A stretch of 24,390 bases of DNA from DAXETY01 sp051155755 (GTDB lineage Bacteria; Desulfobacterota; Desulfobacteria; Desulfobacterales; SG8-13): positions 1 to 24,390 of the forward strand of contig DAXETY010000009.1 in assembly GCA_051155755.1 (NCBI GenBank). Direction: 5' to 3'. Under the pieces are notes generated by a model, which made no database searches, was not told the DNA's origin, and saw only the letters and a program-made list of their open reading frames with translations. How positions within the stretch are numbered: the first letter of the stretch is position 1; every line of letters begins with the position of its first letter. Of the stretch, positions 16,188-23,615 are shown in pieces. A program made the translations under genes and the position numbers.

Positions 16188-17342
16188 TTGCAGCAGGTTC
16201 TGAAAGGCAACCATGCGGTTTCCCGCGGCGTTCAGCTCAGCCGGGTCCAGGTCATCTCGGCCTATCCGATCACACCCCAGACCACCATCGTGGAGGCATT
16301 ATCCGAACTGTGCGCCCGGGGCGAACTGACCGCACGGTTTATCAAGGTGGAAAGCGAACATTCGGCCCTGGCGGCCCTGATCGGATCGGCTTCGGCCGGC
16401 GCCCGATCTTTTACCGCCACCAGCAGCCAGGGACTGCTGCTCATGCACGAAGTGCTGCACTGGACGGCCGGGGCGCGCCTGCCGATTGTGCTCACCAATG
16501 TCAATCGCGCCGTCGCGCCGGGCTGGAATATCTGGGCCGACCAGACCGATTCCGTGTCCCAGCGGGATACCGGCTGGATTCAAATCTATGCCGAATCCAA
16601 CCAGGAAGTCCTGGACAGCGTCATTTTGGCCTATCGGCTGGCGGAAACCGTCCTGCTGCCGGTGATGATCACCTACGACGCCTTTTTTCTGAGCCATACT
16701 TCGGAAATCGTAGACGTGCCCGATGCGGTCTCGGTGGATGCGTTTCTGCCGCCCTATCGTCCCCCGTATCGACTCGATGTAACCCAACCGAAAATGTTCG
16801 GGGGGATGATCGGGCCGGACTTTTATTACGAGCAGCGCTATCGGACGCACCGGGAAGCGATGGATGTACTGGATCGGTATCCGGAAATTTGCGCCGAATT
16901 TCAACAACGCTTTGGACGCCCCTACGATCTGACCGAGACCTATCGCGCCGAAGATGCCGAGGTGATGATCGCAACCGCCGGTACCACCGCATCGGTGAGC
17001 CGAATTGCCGTTGACCGGCTGCGGCAAACCGGCATCGCCGCCGGCCTGATGAAAATCCGGATGTTGCGACCGTCACCGAAAGACAGCTGGCGCAGGGCTT
17101 TGAGCGGTGCCTCGCGGGTGGTGGTCATTGACCGCAATCTCACCACCGGTGCCGGCGGTGTGTTCGCTGACGAAATTCGAAACGCCCTGTATGCAGCGGG
17201 CGACCGTCCCGGGGTTTTTTCGGCCGTAGCCGGGCTCGGCGGACGGGATGTCACCCCCGATGATGTCTGCGGCATCGTCCGGGCGGCTCTGGATTCCGAC
17301 TCCGAGGATGCGCCGCCGATCTACTGGGGATTGAAAGAATAA
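16188..17342 (+). CDS. 2-oxoacid:acceptor oxidoreductase, alpha subunit
   Basis: A 384-residue alpha subunit of the thiamine-diphosphate 2-oxoacid oxidoreductase family. It has AYPITPQTT near residue 25, VESEHSAL and TATSSQGLLLMHEVL, the conserved segments of domain I, and a C-terminal domain with TAGTTAS. I take TTG 16188, because AAAAGGA lies seven bases upstream and the protein then begins LQQVLKGNHAVSRG, as family members do. ATG 16071 would add 39 residues without similarity and with many Cys and Lys. The exact 2-oxoacid (pyruvate, branched-chain, aryl) cannot be fixed by sight. A gap of about 130 bases precedes it, and a hairpin-rich 250-base stretch separates it from the beta subunit. 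Confidence 0.92.
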   Translation: MQQVLKGNHAVSRGVQLSRVQVISAYPITPQTTIVEALSELCARGELTARFIKVESEHSALAALIGSASAGARSFTATSSQGLLLMHEVLHWTAGARLPIVLTNVNRAVAPGWNIWADQTDSVSQRDTGWIQIYAESNQEVLDSVILAYRLAETVLLPVMITYDAFFLSHTSEIVDVPDAVSVDAFLPPYRPPYRLDVTQPKMFGGMIGPDFYYEQRYRTHREAMDVLDRYPEICAEFQQRFGRPYDLTETYRAEDAEVMIATAGTTASVSRIAVDRLRQTGIAAGLMKIRMLRPSPKDSWRRALSGASRVVVIDRNLTTGAGGVFADEIRNALYAAGDRPGVFSAVAGLGGRDVTPDDVCGIVRAALDSDSEDAPPIYWGLKE

Positions 17343-17356
17343 GCCACTGAGCATGG

Positions 17357-17377
17357 GGCATAGCACATAGGGCATAG
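17357..17377. repeat. Three tandem heptamers (GGCATAG, CACATAG, GGCATAG)
   Basis: Short tandem repeat just after the alpha-subunit stop. Such GGCATAG strings occur between genes in some delta-proteobacterial genomes, as far as I recall; function unknown. Confidence 0.5.
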
Positions 17378-17404
17378 AGAAAGATATTGCGGTTTCGTCA
17401 TGGG

Positions 17405-17585
17405 AATGCAAGCTGAGTCAACAACAACCCGCAAAGCGGGTGGCTTGCATTTTCTTGCCTGCGGCAATTGCCGCTGGCAAGAAAAGACAGAAGCACTTTT
17501 GTGCTTCGATGTTGAACTTGCAGTCGCAACCGGTTTGGGCAAGAATGGAGCGATGGTCGAATCCTCCCCGGGCAATTCTGCCGGG
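17405..17585. repeat. Hairpin-rich insert between alpha and beta subunit genes
   Basis: A cluster of dyads fills almost all of the gap. At 17405-17451 a 9-bp outer stem AATGCAAGC/GCTTGCATT encloses a 6-bp ACCCGC/GCGGGT hairpin with AAA loop. At 17452-17483 there is a 32-base palindrome (TTCTTGCC-T-GCGGCAA and its complement) with a single T-T mismatch per half. At 17490-17507 a GAAGCAC/GTGCTTC stem has a TTTT loop, and at 17517-17543 CTTGC/GCAAG. At 17567-17585 CCCGGGCA pairs with TGCCGGG, one base bulged, a few bases before the beta-subunit ribosome site. No terminal T-run follows any stem. It may be a mobile palindromic (REP/MITE-like) element or a transcript-processing region. Confidence 0.7.
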
Positions 17586-17600
17586 TGAAGTGAGGTGCAC

Positions 17601-18500
17601 ATGCAGATACCCTACGAATTTCCCGAAGGCCTTCCGGACAGCGACGGAACGCTGGAGCCGGGGGTGTTGTCCTGCCAGGGCTGCGGGGCGGCCATCGCCA
17701 TGAAGCTGGCACTCAAGGGCGTCGGCAAACGGACCATCGTGGTCTTTCCCGCCTGCTGCTGGAGCATCATTGCCGGCGTGTGGCCCCACACGGCGCTGCA
17801 GCTTCCGATCCTGCACGTGCCTTTCGAAACCGGCGCGGTGGCGGCATCCGGGGTGCGGGCCGCACTGGATGTCCGTGGTGAAGCCGACGTTCTGGTGATG
17901 GCCTGGGCCGGGGACGGCGGCACATTCGACATCGGTCTGCAGGCGCTTTCCGGAGCCGCTGAGCGCAACGAAGACATATTGTACGTGTGCTACGACAACG
18001 AAGCCTACATGAACACCGGCATCCAGCGCTCCAGCGCCACGCCTTCCGGCGCCTGGACCACCACGACGCCGGAAGGTGCCGTAAAACCCGAGCCGAAAAA
18101 AGACATCGAACGGATCCTGCTGGCACATGACATCCCGTACCTGGCCACCGCGTCCATTGCCTATCCCGATGACCTGGTTGGCAAGTTTCAAAAAGCGCGC
18201 GGCATTCGCGGCACCCGCTTCATCCACCTGCTTTCACCCTGTCCGCCCGGATGGCGCTATGATCCATCTCAAACCGTACGAATGGCGCGCATGGCGACCC
18301 GCTGCTGCGTCTTTCCGCTCTACGAAGTACACCAGGGCGAATATCGCCTCAGCGTGATCCCCGACCCGATCCGGCCGATTTCCGATTATCTGCAGTCCCA
18401 GGGACGGTTCAAACCGGTCGACGCCGATATGGCCGATGCACTGCAAAACCAAATCGACAAACGCTGGCATTGGCTGCAGGAGAAAACAAAAACATGTTAA
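17601..18500 (+). CDS. 2-oxoacid:acceptor oxidoreductase, beta subunit (TPP-binding)
   Basis: A 299-residue beta subunit that binds thiamine diphosphate and a [4Fe-4S] cluster. CQGCG is at 25-29 and CC at 52-53, giving cluster ligands, and GDGG at 104-107 followed by the NEAYMNTG segment at 133-140 is the thiamine-diphosphate/Mg site. It carries out oxidative decarboxylation of a 2-oxoacid to an acyl-CoA together with the alpha and gamma chains. ATG 17601 is chosen over GTG 17595 because GAGG lies five bases before it. The C-terminus has SPCPPGWRY, common in pyruvate-type enzymes. Its TAA overlaps the TAA of the convergent LemA-like gene within a shared TTAA. Confidence 0.93.
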   Translation: MQIPYEFPEGLPDSDGTLEPGVLSCQGCGAAIAMKLALKGVGKRTIVVFPACCWSIIAGVWPHTALQLPILHVPFETGAVAASGVRAALDVRGEADVLVMAWAGDGGTFDIGLQALSGAAERNEDILYVCYDNEAYMNTGIQRSSATPSGAWTTTTPEGAVKPEPKKDIERILLAHDIPYLATASIAYPDDLVGKFQKARGIRGTRFIHLLSPCPPGWRYDPSQTVRMARMATRCCVFPLYEVHQGEYRLSVIPDPIRPISDYLQSQGRFKPVDADMADALQNQIDKRWHWLQEKTKTC

Positions 18501-19087
18501 AAGCCCGACGTAGGAACACCTTCGGCGCCGGGTTCCATCTGGAAGTAGGCCTTGCGCTCCAGGTGCAGCAGAAATCGGTTGGTAAGATGATAGGGAAATT
18601 TGCGGATGGCGCTGTTGAACGCTTCTACGGCCTGGTTATAGCGCCGTCGCGCGACATCGATGCGATTTTCGGTGCCCGCCAGCTGGGTTTGCAAATCCAG
18701 AAAAGAAGCGCTGGCCTTCAATTCGGGATAGCGCTCCACCACCGCGAACAGTCGCGACAGGGCGATGGAAAGCGCTCCCTGGGCCTGCTGTATCCGTTGA
18801 AGGGCATCGGGATCGCTGAGGTCGTCTGTCGAAAGTTCCGCGGCGGCCGCTCGGGCCTGGATAACGGCAGCCAGGGTCTGTTGTTCATGGGCGGCATAAC
18901 CGCGAACGGTCTCCACCAGATTGGGAATTAAATCTGCGCGTCGCTGCAGCGTGGATTCCAGATCCCCCCAGGCTCGAAAGACGTCTTCTTCCAGCCGCTG
19001 CAAATGATTGTAGCCGCATCCGGTCACGGACACAGCGGCAACCAGTAACAACAGGCCGAACGGATTGTGAAAATTTGAAACGCGCAT
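18497..19087 (-). CDS. LemA-family lipoprotein
   Basis: A 196-residue protein with a lipoprotein signal: hydrophobic GLLLLVAAVSV followed by VTGC with Cys at 24. The rest is the helical LemA domain: LQRLEEDVFRAWGDLES, LQRRADLIPNLVETV near 47-61, ARRRYNQAVEAFNSAIRKFP near 147-166. LemA proteins are envelope proteins of unknown biochemical role. Here it is probably lipid-anchored, facing the periplasm. It starts 12 bases after the stop of the PilZ gene and is the last gene of that transcript. No good ribosome site is visible, so it may depend on translation of the upstream gene. Confidence 0.9.
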   Translation of the reverse strand: MRVSNFHNPFGLLLLVAAVSVTGCGYNHLQRLEEDVFRAWGDLESTLQRRADLIPNLVETVRGYAAHEQQTLAAVIQARAAAAELSTDDLSDPDALQRIQQAQGALSIALSRLFAVVERYPELKASASFLDLQTQLAGTENRIDVARRRYNQAVEAFNSAIRKFPYHLTNRFLLHLERKAYFQMEPGAEGVPTSGF

Positions 19088-19099
19088 TTTAGGTTCGGA

Positions 19100-19681
19100 T
19101 TACATGAACGGGCCGCGCTGATTCTGGTGAAACAGGTGGCAAGCCTCTTTGCCCGGTCGGCCGGTGAAGACCGTGTCCAAAAATCCGGCAACCCGGTCCA
19201 CCAATGCAGGCGTGGCCCCTTCCACCGTATGGCGCCGAATAAAATGTTTCAGCTGGATCAACTGATTGTTGGAGAGCCGACCGAATTCCAGGCCCAGCCG
19301 GCGGGATCCGGTATCGGTATCCGGACGCCGGCGATCCGATTCGGCAACCAATCTGTATGGAATTTTGTCCAGGTAAAAACTGCAGTCGGATACCAGAATT
19401 TCCAGGGTTTCGGTACCCTCGAACCAATCGAGGCCGGTTTCCGTCAAAACGCTCAAACCGTGTAAACTGATGTCGACGATGGGCAGGATTTTTACCGGTT
19501 CGGGTCGAAAGATGGCAAATGCACCTTCTTTGACCTGATAACGACGATGTTCTCTGCGTTCTCTTAGCATAAGCGCACCGTTTTCCCGCTTTTCGTTGTG
19601 TGGATGAAGGAATGGATTCAGGCCGGGTCTGGCCTCGATGGACGGCCCCCGGTGACGTGTTTCGATCGATCTTTCCGGCAT
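19100..19681 (-). CDS. PilZ-domain protein (third in the window)
   Basis: A 193-residue protein. After about 38 poorly ordered residues comes a PilZ domain: RERREHRRY (RxxxR type) near 40-48 and DISLHGLSV (DxSxxG) near 72-80, so cyclic-di-GMP binding is plausible. The C-terminal 60 residues (LIQLKHFIRRH..., LVDRVAGFLDTVF) are an extra helical part. I use ATG 19681, preceded by GAGG at five bases. ATG 19570 right before the PilZ motif is possible, while the longer frame to 19861 would run into the Fe-S subunit gene. It lies between the diaphorase genes and lemA and has its own candidate promoter. Confidence 0.8.
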   Translation of the reverse strand: MPERSIETRHRGPSIEARPGLNPFLHPHNEKRENGALMLRERREHRRYQVKEGAFAIFRPEPVKILPIVDISLHGLSVLTETGLDWFEGTETLEILVSDCSFYLDKIPYRLVAESDRRRPDTDTGSRRLGLEFGRLSNNQLIQLKHFIRRHTVEGATPALVDRVAGFLDTVFTGRPGKEACHLFHQNQRGPFM

Positions 19682-19704
19682 GCGCCCCTCGAAAATCGTA
19701 GTAC

Positions 19705-19733
19705 AAAATAGCACAAAAGGGGGGCGAATGCAA
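19705..19733 (-). promoter_or_regulatory. Candidate promoter for the PilZ-lemA pair
   Basis: On the minus strand: TTGCAT, a 17-base spacer and TATTTT, preceded by TGC as in an extended -10. It would start transcription about 20 bases before the PilZ ATG. Read-through from the diaphorase operon is equally possible. Confidence 0.4.
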
Positions 19734-19779
19734 ATGGTTCTTTGGATGTTGGAAAACCGTTGCCGGGTTTGGGCAAGAG

Positions 19780-20463
19780 TCAACCCGTTGAAGTCTCCAG
19801 CGGAGTGTCGGCGGTATACTGCAGCGCACCGACCGGGCAGACCTCGACACAGGCTTTGCAATCCCTGCAGTTTTCGCCAGCGGCCTCCGGATCTCCGAAG
19901 AAATCGATTACGGTGTTAAATCCTCGCCGGGCGAAGGTCAGGGTGGCTTGTTTTTGCTGCGCACGGCAAACCCGAACACAGCGGCCGCAAAGTACACAAC
20001 GGTTGGGGAAATAATCCAGGCAGGGATGTCGGGTAACGACTTCCGGCTCCTTCAAGTGCCGCTCGAGTCCCCTGGGTTTCAGGCCGGCCTTCAGAAACCG
20101 GGCCACCTGCTGCAGGCCGCAGCGCTTGTTGGCATGGCAGTTCTTGCAGTCGACGTGATGCACCGAAAGCAGCATGGCCAGTGCGGATTTCTGCAGGCGC
20201 CGCACTTCCGGCGTGCCGGTGTGTACGACCATATCCTCGACCACCGGCTCGATGCAGGCCGGGGTCGGACGAGGTCGTCCCTCGATGGCGACGAAGCACA
20301 GCCGGCAGGATGCCGGCTGCGGCTCGAATCCCTCTAGATAGCAAAAATTGGGGATGTAGATGCCGTTTTTCAGGCAAACCTCGAGCAGCAGTGCGCCTTC
20401 CTCGACCTCCAGGGTCTCTTCGTCAATTCGAATGCGAACTCGATTGGGCGTCTCCGGGGCCAT
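19780..20463 (-). CDS. HoxU/NuoG-type Fe-S subunit of an NAD-linked oxidoreductase
   Basis: A 227-residue electron-transfer subunit. An N-terminal [2Fe-2S] ferredoxin domain has Cys at 41, 53, 56 and 70. It is followed by the NuoG-type cluster HHVDCKNCHANKRC (Cys 106, 109, 115 with a His ligand) and two ferredoxin-type [4Fe-4S] sites, CVLCGRCVRVC at 156-166 and CRDCKACVEVCP at 199-210. It corresponds to HoxU of NAD-reducing hydrogenases, HndD-type N-termini, or the front part of NuoG. ATG 20463 has AAAGGA five bases upstream, and its A is the last base of the preceding TGA (TGATG), so translation is coupled. A hydrogenase H-cluster domain is absent: the chain ends at the ferredoxin part. Confidence 0.9.
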   Translation of the reverse strand: MAPETPNRVRIRIDEETLEVEEGALLLEVCLKNGIYIPNFCYLEGFEPQPASCRLCFVAIEGRPRPTPACIEPVVEDMVVHTGTPEVRRLQKSALAMLLSVHHVDCKNCHANKRCGLQQVARFLKAGLKPRGLERHLKEPEVVTRHPCLDYFPNRCVLCGRCVRVCRAQQKQATLTFARRGFNTVIDFFGDPEAAGENCRDCKACVEVCPVGALQYTADTPLETSTG

Positions 20464-22427
20464 CACGATCCTTTCGACTCTTCTTTGTCCGGCGGTGCCG
20501 GCGGGCGCTCGACAATCGGCGCCAGACTCGGCGGAGACACTTTTACCACGGCGTGATATTCCGGCGGACAGGCCGCCAGGCACTCTCCGCACTTGACACA
20601 CAGGGATTGATCGATGCCCTTTTTCCGGTTGGGCGTGGTGAAAACCGCATCCACCGGACAGCAACCTTCACAGACGTCACAGCCGCGGGCACATTTGTCC
20701 AAATCGATGTAAAATGCCGTCAAGGCACGGCACATCTTGCCCGGACAGCGTTTCTCCTTTACGTGGGCTTCGTAATCTTCGACGAAATACCGCATGGAGG
20801 TAAGCACCGGATTCGGGGCCGTTCTTCCCAGGCCGCACAGCGAGCCGTCGCGGATGTCTTCGCTGAGTTGGCGGAGCCGGGGCAGATCGGCCTCCTGGCC
20901 CTCCCCGCGGGTGAGTCGTTCCAGAATTTGCAGCAGTTGGAAGGTCCCGATCCGGCAGAAGGTACACTTGCCGCAGGACTCTTTCTGAGTAAAGTCGAGA
21001 AAATATCGCGATACGTCCACCATGCAGGCATCTTCGTCCATGACCACCATACCGCCGGAACCCATCATGGCGCCGGCGTCGGTGAGCGAGTCGAAGTCGA
21101 TGGGGGTATCCAGAAATTCCTCCGACAGGCATCCACCCGAAGGCCCGCCGATCTGCACGGCCTTGAACTGCTTCCGCCGCGGGATCCCGCCGCAAATATC
21201 GAATATCAGCGTGCGCAGGGTTACACCCATGGGGATTTCCACCAGGCCGGGATGCTGGACACTGCCGACCACCGAAAATACGGCCGTGCCCGGACTGTCC
21301 GGTGTACCGATACTGCGGAACCACTGGGCTCCGTGCCGAATGATCGGGGCAATCGAAGCCAGGGTTTTGACGTTGTTGATCACCGTGGGGCGGCCGTCCA
21401 ACCCGGATTCCACCGGATACGGCGGCCGGTGCCGGGGCATGCCGCGAAATCCCTGGACCGATTCGATCAAGGCGGTCTCCTCGCCGCACACAAACGCCCC
21501 GGAGCCTTCGAAAACCTCGACCTTCAGGTTGAAATCCGTGCCGAGAATTCCGTTGCCGAGTAGACCGAGATCTTCGGCCTGTCGGATGGCGCTGCGCACA
21601 ATTTTCACGGCCAGAGGATATTCGGCGCGCACGTAAACCAGGGCGCGCTCGGCTCCGATGCTGCGGGCACAGAGAATGATACCTTCGAGCACCTGATGAG
21701 GGTTGCTTTCCAGCAGGGTTCGATCCATGTAGGCCCCGGGGTCGCCCTCGTCAGCGTTGCAGATCACGATCTTTTCTCCGGATGGGGCCCCCCGCGCTTT
21801 CTCCCATTTCATGCCGGTGGGGAAGCCGGCACCGCCGCGGCCCCGCAGGCCGGCGCGCTGTATTTCGTCGATAATCTCTTCGGGCGAACGCAACAGGGCT
21901 TCGGCCAGGGAACCGTATCCGCCTTCGGCCACGTACTCGTAAATGTCTTCCGGATCGATGCGGCCGCACAGCTCCATAATCACCCGGGTTTCATGCTGGA
22001 AACGCGGATATTCCAATACCGAGGGAATCAGTTCGTTTTCCACGGTCGCCCCCAGAATGTGTTCCAGACGCGGATCACCGCCTTCCAGGAACAGCTTGAC
22101 CAGCATGTTGGCCTTTCCGGGATTGACCTCGGGATAGACAATGGGGGGAAAACCCGATTCGGGATGATCGATGATAACGTATGGTTCGGCATAGCAGTGG
22201 CCGCTGCAGCCTACGGAATGAATGCGGGTATCCAATCCGCGCTCTGCCACCGCTTGCTCGAAGGCAGCCCTTGTTTCCAGCGCTCCGGCGGCAATGCCGC
22301 AGGTCGCCATACCGATGTGAACGGTCGCAGCCGGTGCCGCTGCGAGGGCCTCCTGCCTGCGATGGGCGTGGGCCAGAATTTCGGCAAATCGCGCCTCAAC
22401 CGGATGATTCGGAATGCTTGCTGGCAT
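20463..22427 (-). CDS. NuoF/HndC-like NADH-binding flavoprotein subunit
   Basis: A 654-residue protein. An N-terminal thioredoxin-like domain (residues 33-130) is followed by the NuoF domain, with GLRGRGGAGFPTGMKWE for FMN/NADH binding and GEETALIESVQG. An SLBB segment and the ESCGKCTFCRIGT...C cluster site come next. The C-terminus adds two ferredoxin-type clusters (CARGCDVCEGCCP, CVKCGECLAACP). This layout is that of HndC/HymB-type subunits that oxidise NADH or reduce NAD+ and join hydrogenase, formate dehydrogenase or electron-bifurcating complexes. In the thioredoxin-like domain only Cys 43, 74 and 78 are seen, so one usual [2Fe-2S] ligand is missing. Its start overlaps the nuoE-like gene by 32 bases. 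Confidence 0.93.
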   Translation of the reverse strand: MPASIPNHPVEARFAEILAHAHRRQEALAAAPAATVHIGMATCGIAAGALETRAAFEQAVAERGLDTRIHSVGCSGHCYAEPYVIIDHPESGFPPIVYPEVNPGKANMLVKLFLEGGDPRLEHILGATVENELIPSVLEYPRFQHETRVIMELCGRIDPEDIYEYVAEGGYGSLAEALLRSPEEIIDEIQRAGLRGRGGAGFPTGMKWEKARGAPSGEKIVICNADEGDPGAYMDRTLLESNPHQVLEGIILCARSIGAERALVYVRAEYPLAVKIVRSAIRQAEDLGLLGNGILGTDFNLKVEVFEGSGAFVCGEETALIESVQGFRGMPRHRPPYPVESGLDGRPTVINNVKTLASIAPIIRHGAQWFRSIGTPDSPGTAVFSVVGSVQHPGLVEIPMGVTLRTLIFDICGGIPRRKQFKAVQIGGPSGGCLSEEFLDTPIDFDSLTDAGAMMGSGGMVVMDEDACMVDVSRYFLDFTQKESCGKCTFCRIGTFQLLQILERLTRGEGQEADLPRLRQLSEDIRDGSLCGLGRTAPNPVLTSMRYFVEDYEAHVKEKRCPGKMCRALTAFYIDLDKCARGCDVCEGCCPVDAVFTTPNRKKGIDQSLCVKCGECLAACPPEYHAVVKVSPPSLAPIVERPPAPPDKEESKGS

Positions 22428-22944
22428 GCTTCTGCTTTTCTCTTTCTAGCTTTTCTCTTTCGATTTGAACCCGCATCACCAATCCCTCGACCTTGCTGGG
22501 CGCCATGTGCCCGTGAACGGTTTCGCCCATCAGTGTCACCGGCGCCAGGGCACAGCAGCCGACACAGGCCACCCGTTCGATGCTGAATTCACGATCTTCG
22601 GTGGTTTCGCCCTCGTGAATCCCCAGCTTGCGCTCAAAATTTTCCAGTATGATATCTCCGCCGCGCACGTGACAGGCCGTACCCAGGCAGACTTTCACCG
22701 GATTTCGACCGGGGGGATTGAAACGAAACTGATTGTAAAACGTGGCGACCCCGTAAACCTCGGAGGGTGAAATCGCCAGGTGTTCGGCCACCAGCTGCAG
22801 GGCGGCATCCGGCAGGTAACCCAAAATCTCCTGCACCATTTGCAGAATCGGAATCAGGTTTCCCCGGCGCCTGGACGCACCGTTCAATCGCCGGTGCAGT
22901 TCTTCCAGTTGATGGACGTCTTCCGCATCGAGGTCGAGGTTCAT
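22396..22944 (-). CDS. NuoE/HndA-like [2Fe-2S] subunit
   Basis: A 182-residue protein of the 24-kDa NADH dehydrogenase subunit family. Helical N-terminus (GNLIPILQMVQEILGYLP), SPSEVYGVATFYNQF, and the four cluster Cys at 86, 91, 127 and 131 in CLGTAC and CVGCC. It pairs with the NuoF-like protein to make the NADH-oxidising module. ATG 22944 has GAGGAG six bases upstream; the longer frame to 23238 would reach into the neighbouring gene and is rejected. The C-terminus is a charged Glu/Lys helix (REKLEREKQKHASKH) not needed for the cluster. It is the first gene of the diaphorase trio. Confidence 0.95.
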   Translation of the reverse strand: MNLDLDAEDVHQLEELHRRLNGASRRRGNLIPILQMVQEILGYLPDAALQLVAEHLAISPSEVYGVATFYNQFRFNPPGRNPVKVCLGTACHVRGGDIILENFERKLGIHEGETTEDREFSIERVACVGCCALAPVTLMGETVHGHMAPSKVEGLVMRVQIEREKLEREKQKHASKHSESSG

Positions 22945-23081
22945 GAAACGCTCCTCAAAACCGAATGTTGCGAACCGGCAATCGGGAACATCGCAAATTG
23001 GGTCGGTTCGGATGCCGGCAAAAAAACCTCTCAACGAGTAAGAAATGATATTTTTGCAACGTTGAAACGCTCCGTTTCGGA

Positions 23082-23549
23082 TTAGATTTTTTCCATGGCC
23101 CCATAGGCCGCCTGGATGCGGTCTCGCAACAGGAAACAGAGTTTTTCCATCAGGTTGAAGCCAAACAATGGATCGGCGGCCATCAATTCGCGCAACCGGG
23201 CGCCCCGCATCACGAGCACCCGCGTGGGTCGCTGACAAACGGCCGATGACATCAGAATATGCGGCTCGTCGAGCAACGTCGACCAGCAGCCCAGCACGCG
23301 CCCCTTGCCGAGCGCTTCGATCACGACATTGCCCGTGCGCGTGCCGATGCGCATGGAACGTTCGAGGTGGATCTGTCCATCGACGATGACAAAGAGCTGC
23401 TCACCGAAATCTCCCTGGCGGAAAATGGCTTCGCCGGCCTGACAGCGACGTTCTTCGCAGATACCGGCAATGCTGGTTAGATCATTTTCCTCCATTCCCT
23501 TGAAGAATTCACATTCTGCCAATGCCCGGGTCGTTTCGGAAGGTTCCAT
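23082..23549 (-). CDS. Stand-alone cyclic-nucleotide-binding-fold (Crp/Fnr sensor-type) protein
   Basis: A 155-residue protein consisting of one cyclic-nucleotide-binding beta-roll (LAECEFFKGMEENDLTSIAGICEE, GEAIFRQGDFGEQLFVIVDGQI) and a C-terminal helix, with no helix-turn-helix DNA-binding domain. The phosphate-binding cassette lacks its canonical Arg (LMSSAV replaces R-S/T-A), so classic cAMP binding is doubtful. A GGGGGGAC ribosome site precedes the ATG. It lies 137 bases before the nuoE-like gene on the same strand and 66 bases after another such protein, so it may modulate or sense for the diaphorase complex. It is not a transcription factor by itself. Confidence 0.88.
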   Translation of the reverse strand: MEPSETTRALAECEFFKGMEENDLTSIAGICEERRCQAGEAIFRQGDFGEQLFVIVDGQIHLERSMRIGTRTGNVVIEALGKGRVLGCWSTLLDEPHILMSSAVCQRPTRVLVMRGARLRELMAADPLFGFNLMEKLCFLLRDRIQAAYGAMEKI

Positions 23550-23615
23550 TTTGTCCCCCCGCCGTTTTACGGTTCTGTGTTCACCGCCGCAGTCGAGTGC
23601 TCGCCAAGGCTCGCT

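Noticed and set aside
17405..17585. CRISPR array or integron attC site
   Set aside because: The stems differ from one another in sequence and spacing, so no repeat-spacer pattern exists, and no integrase or cas gene is nearby.
17418..18227. 269-codon minus-strand frame across the hairpin insert and beta-subunit gene
   Set aside because: Mostly the shadow of the beta subunit gene; the part in the hairpin region is low in protein-like pattern.
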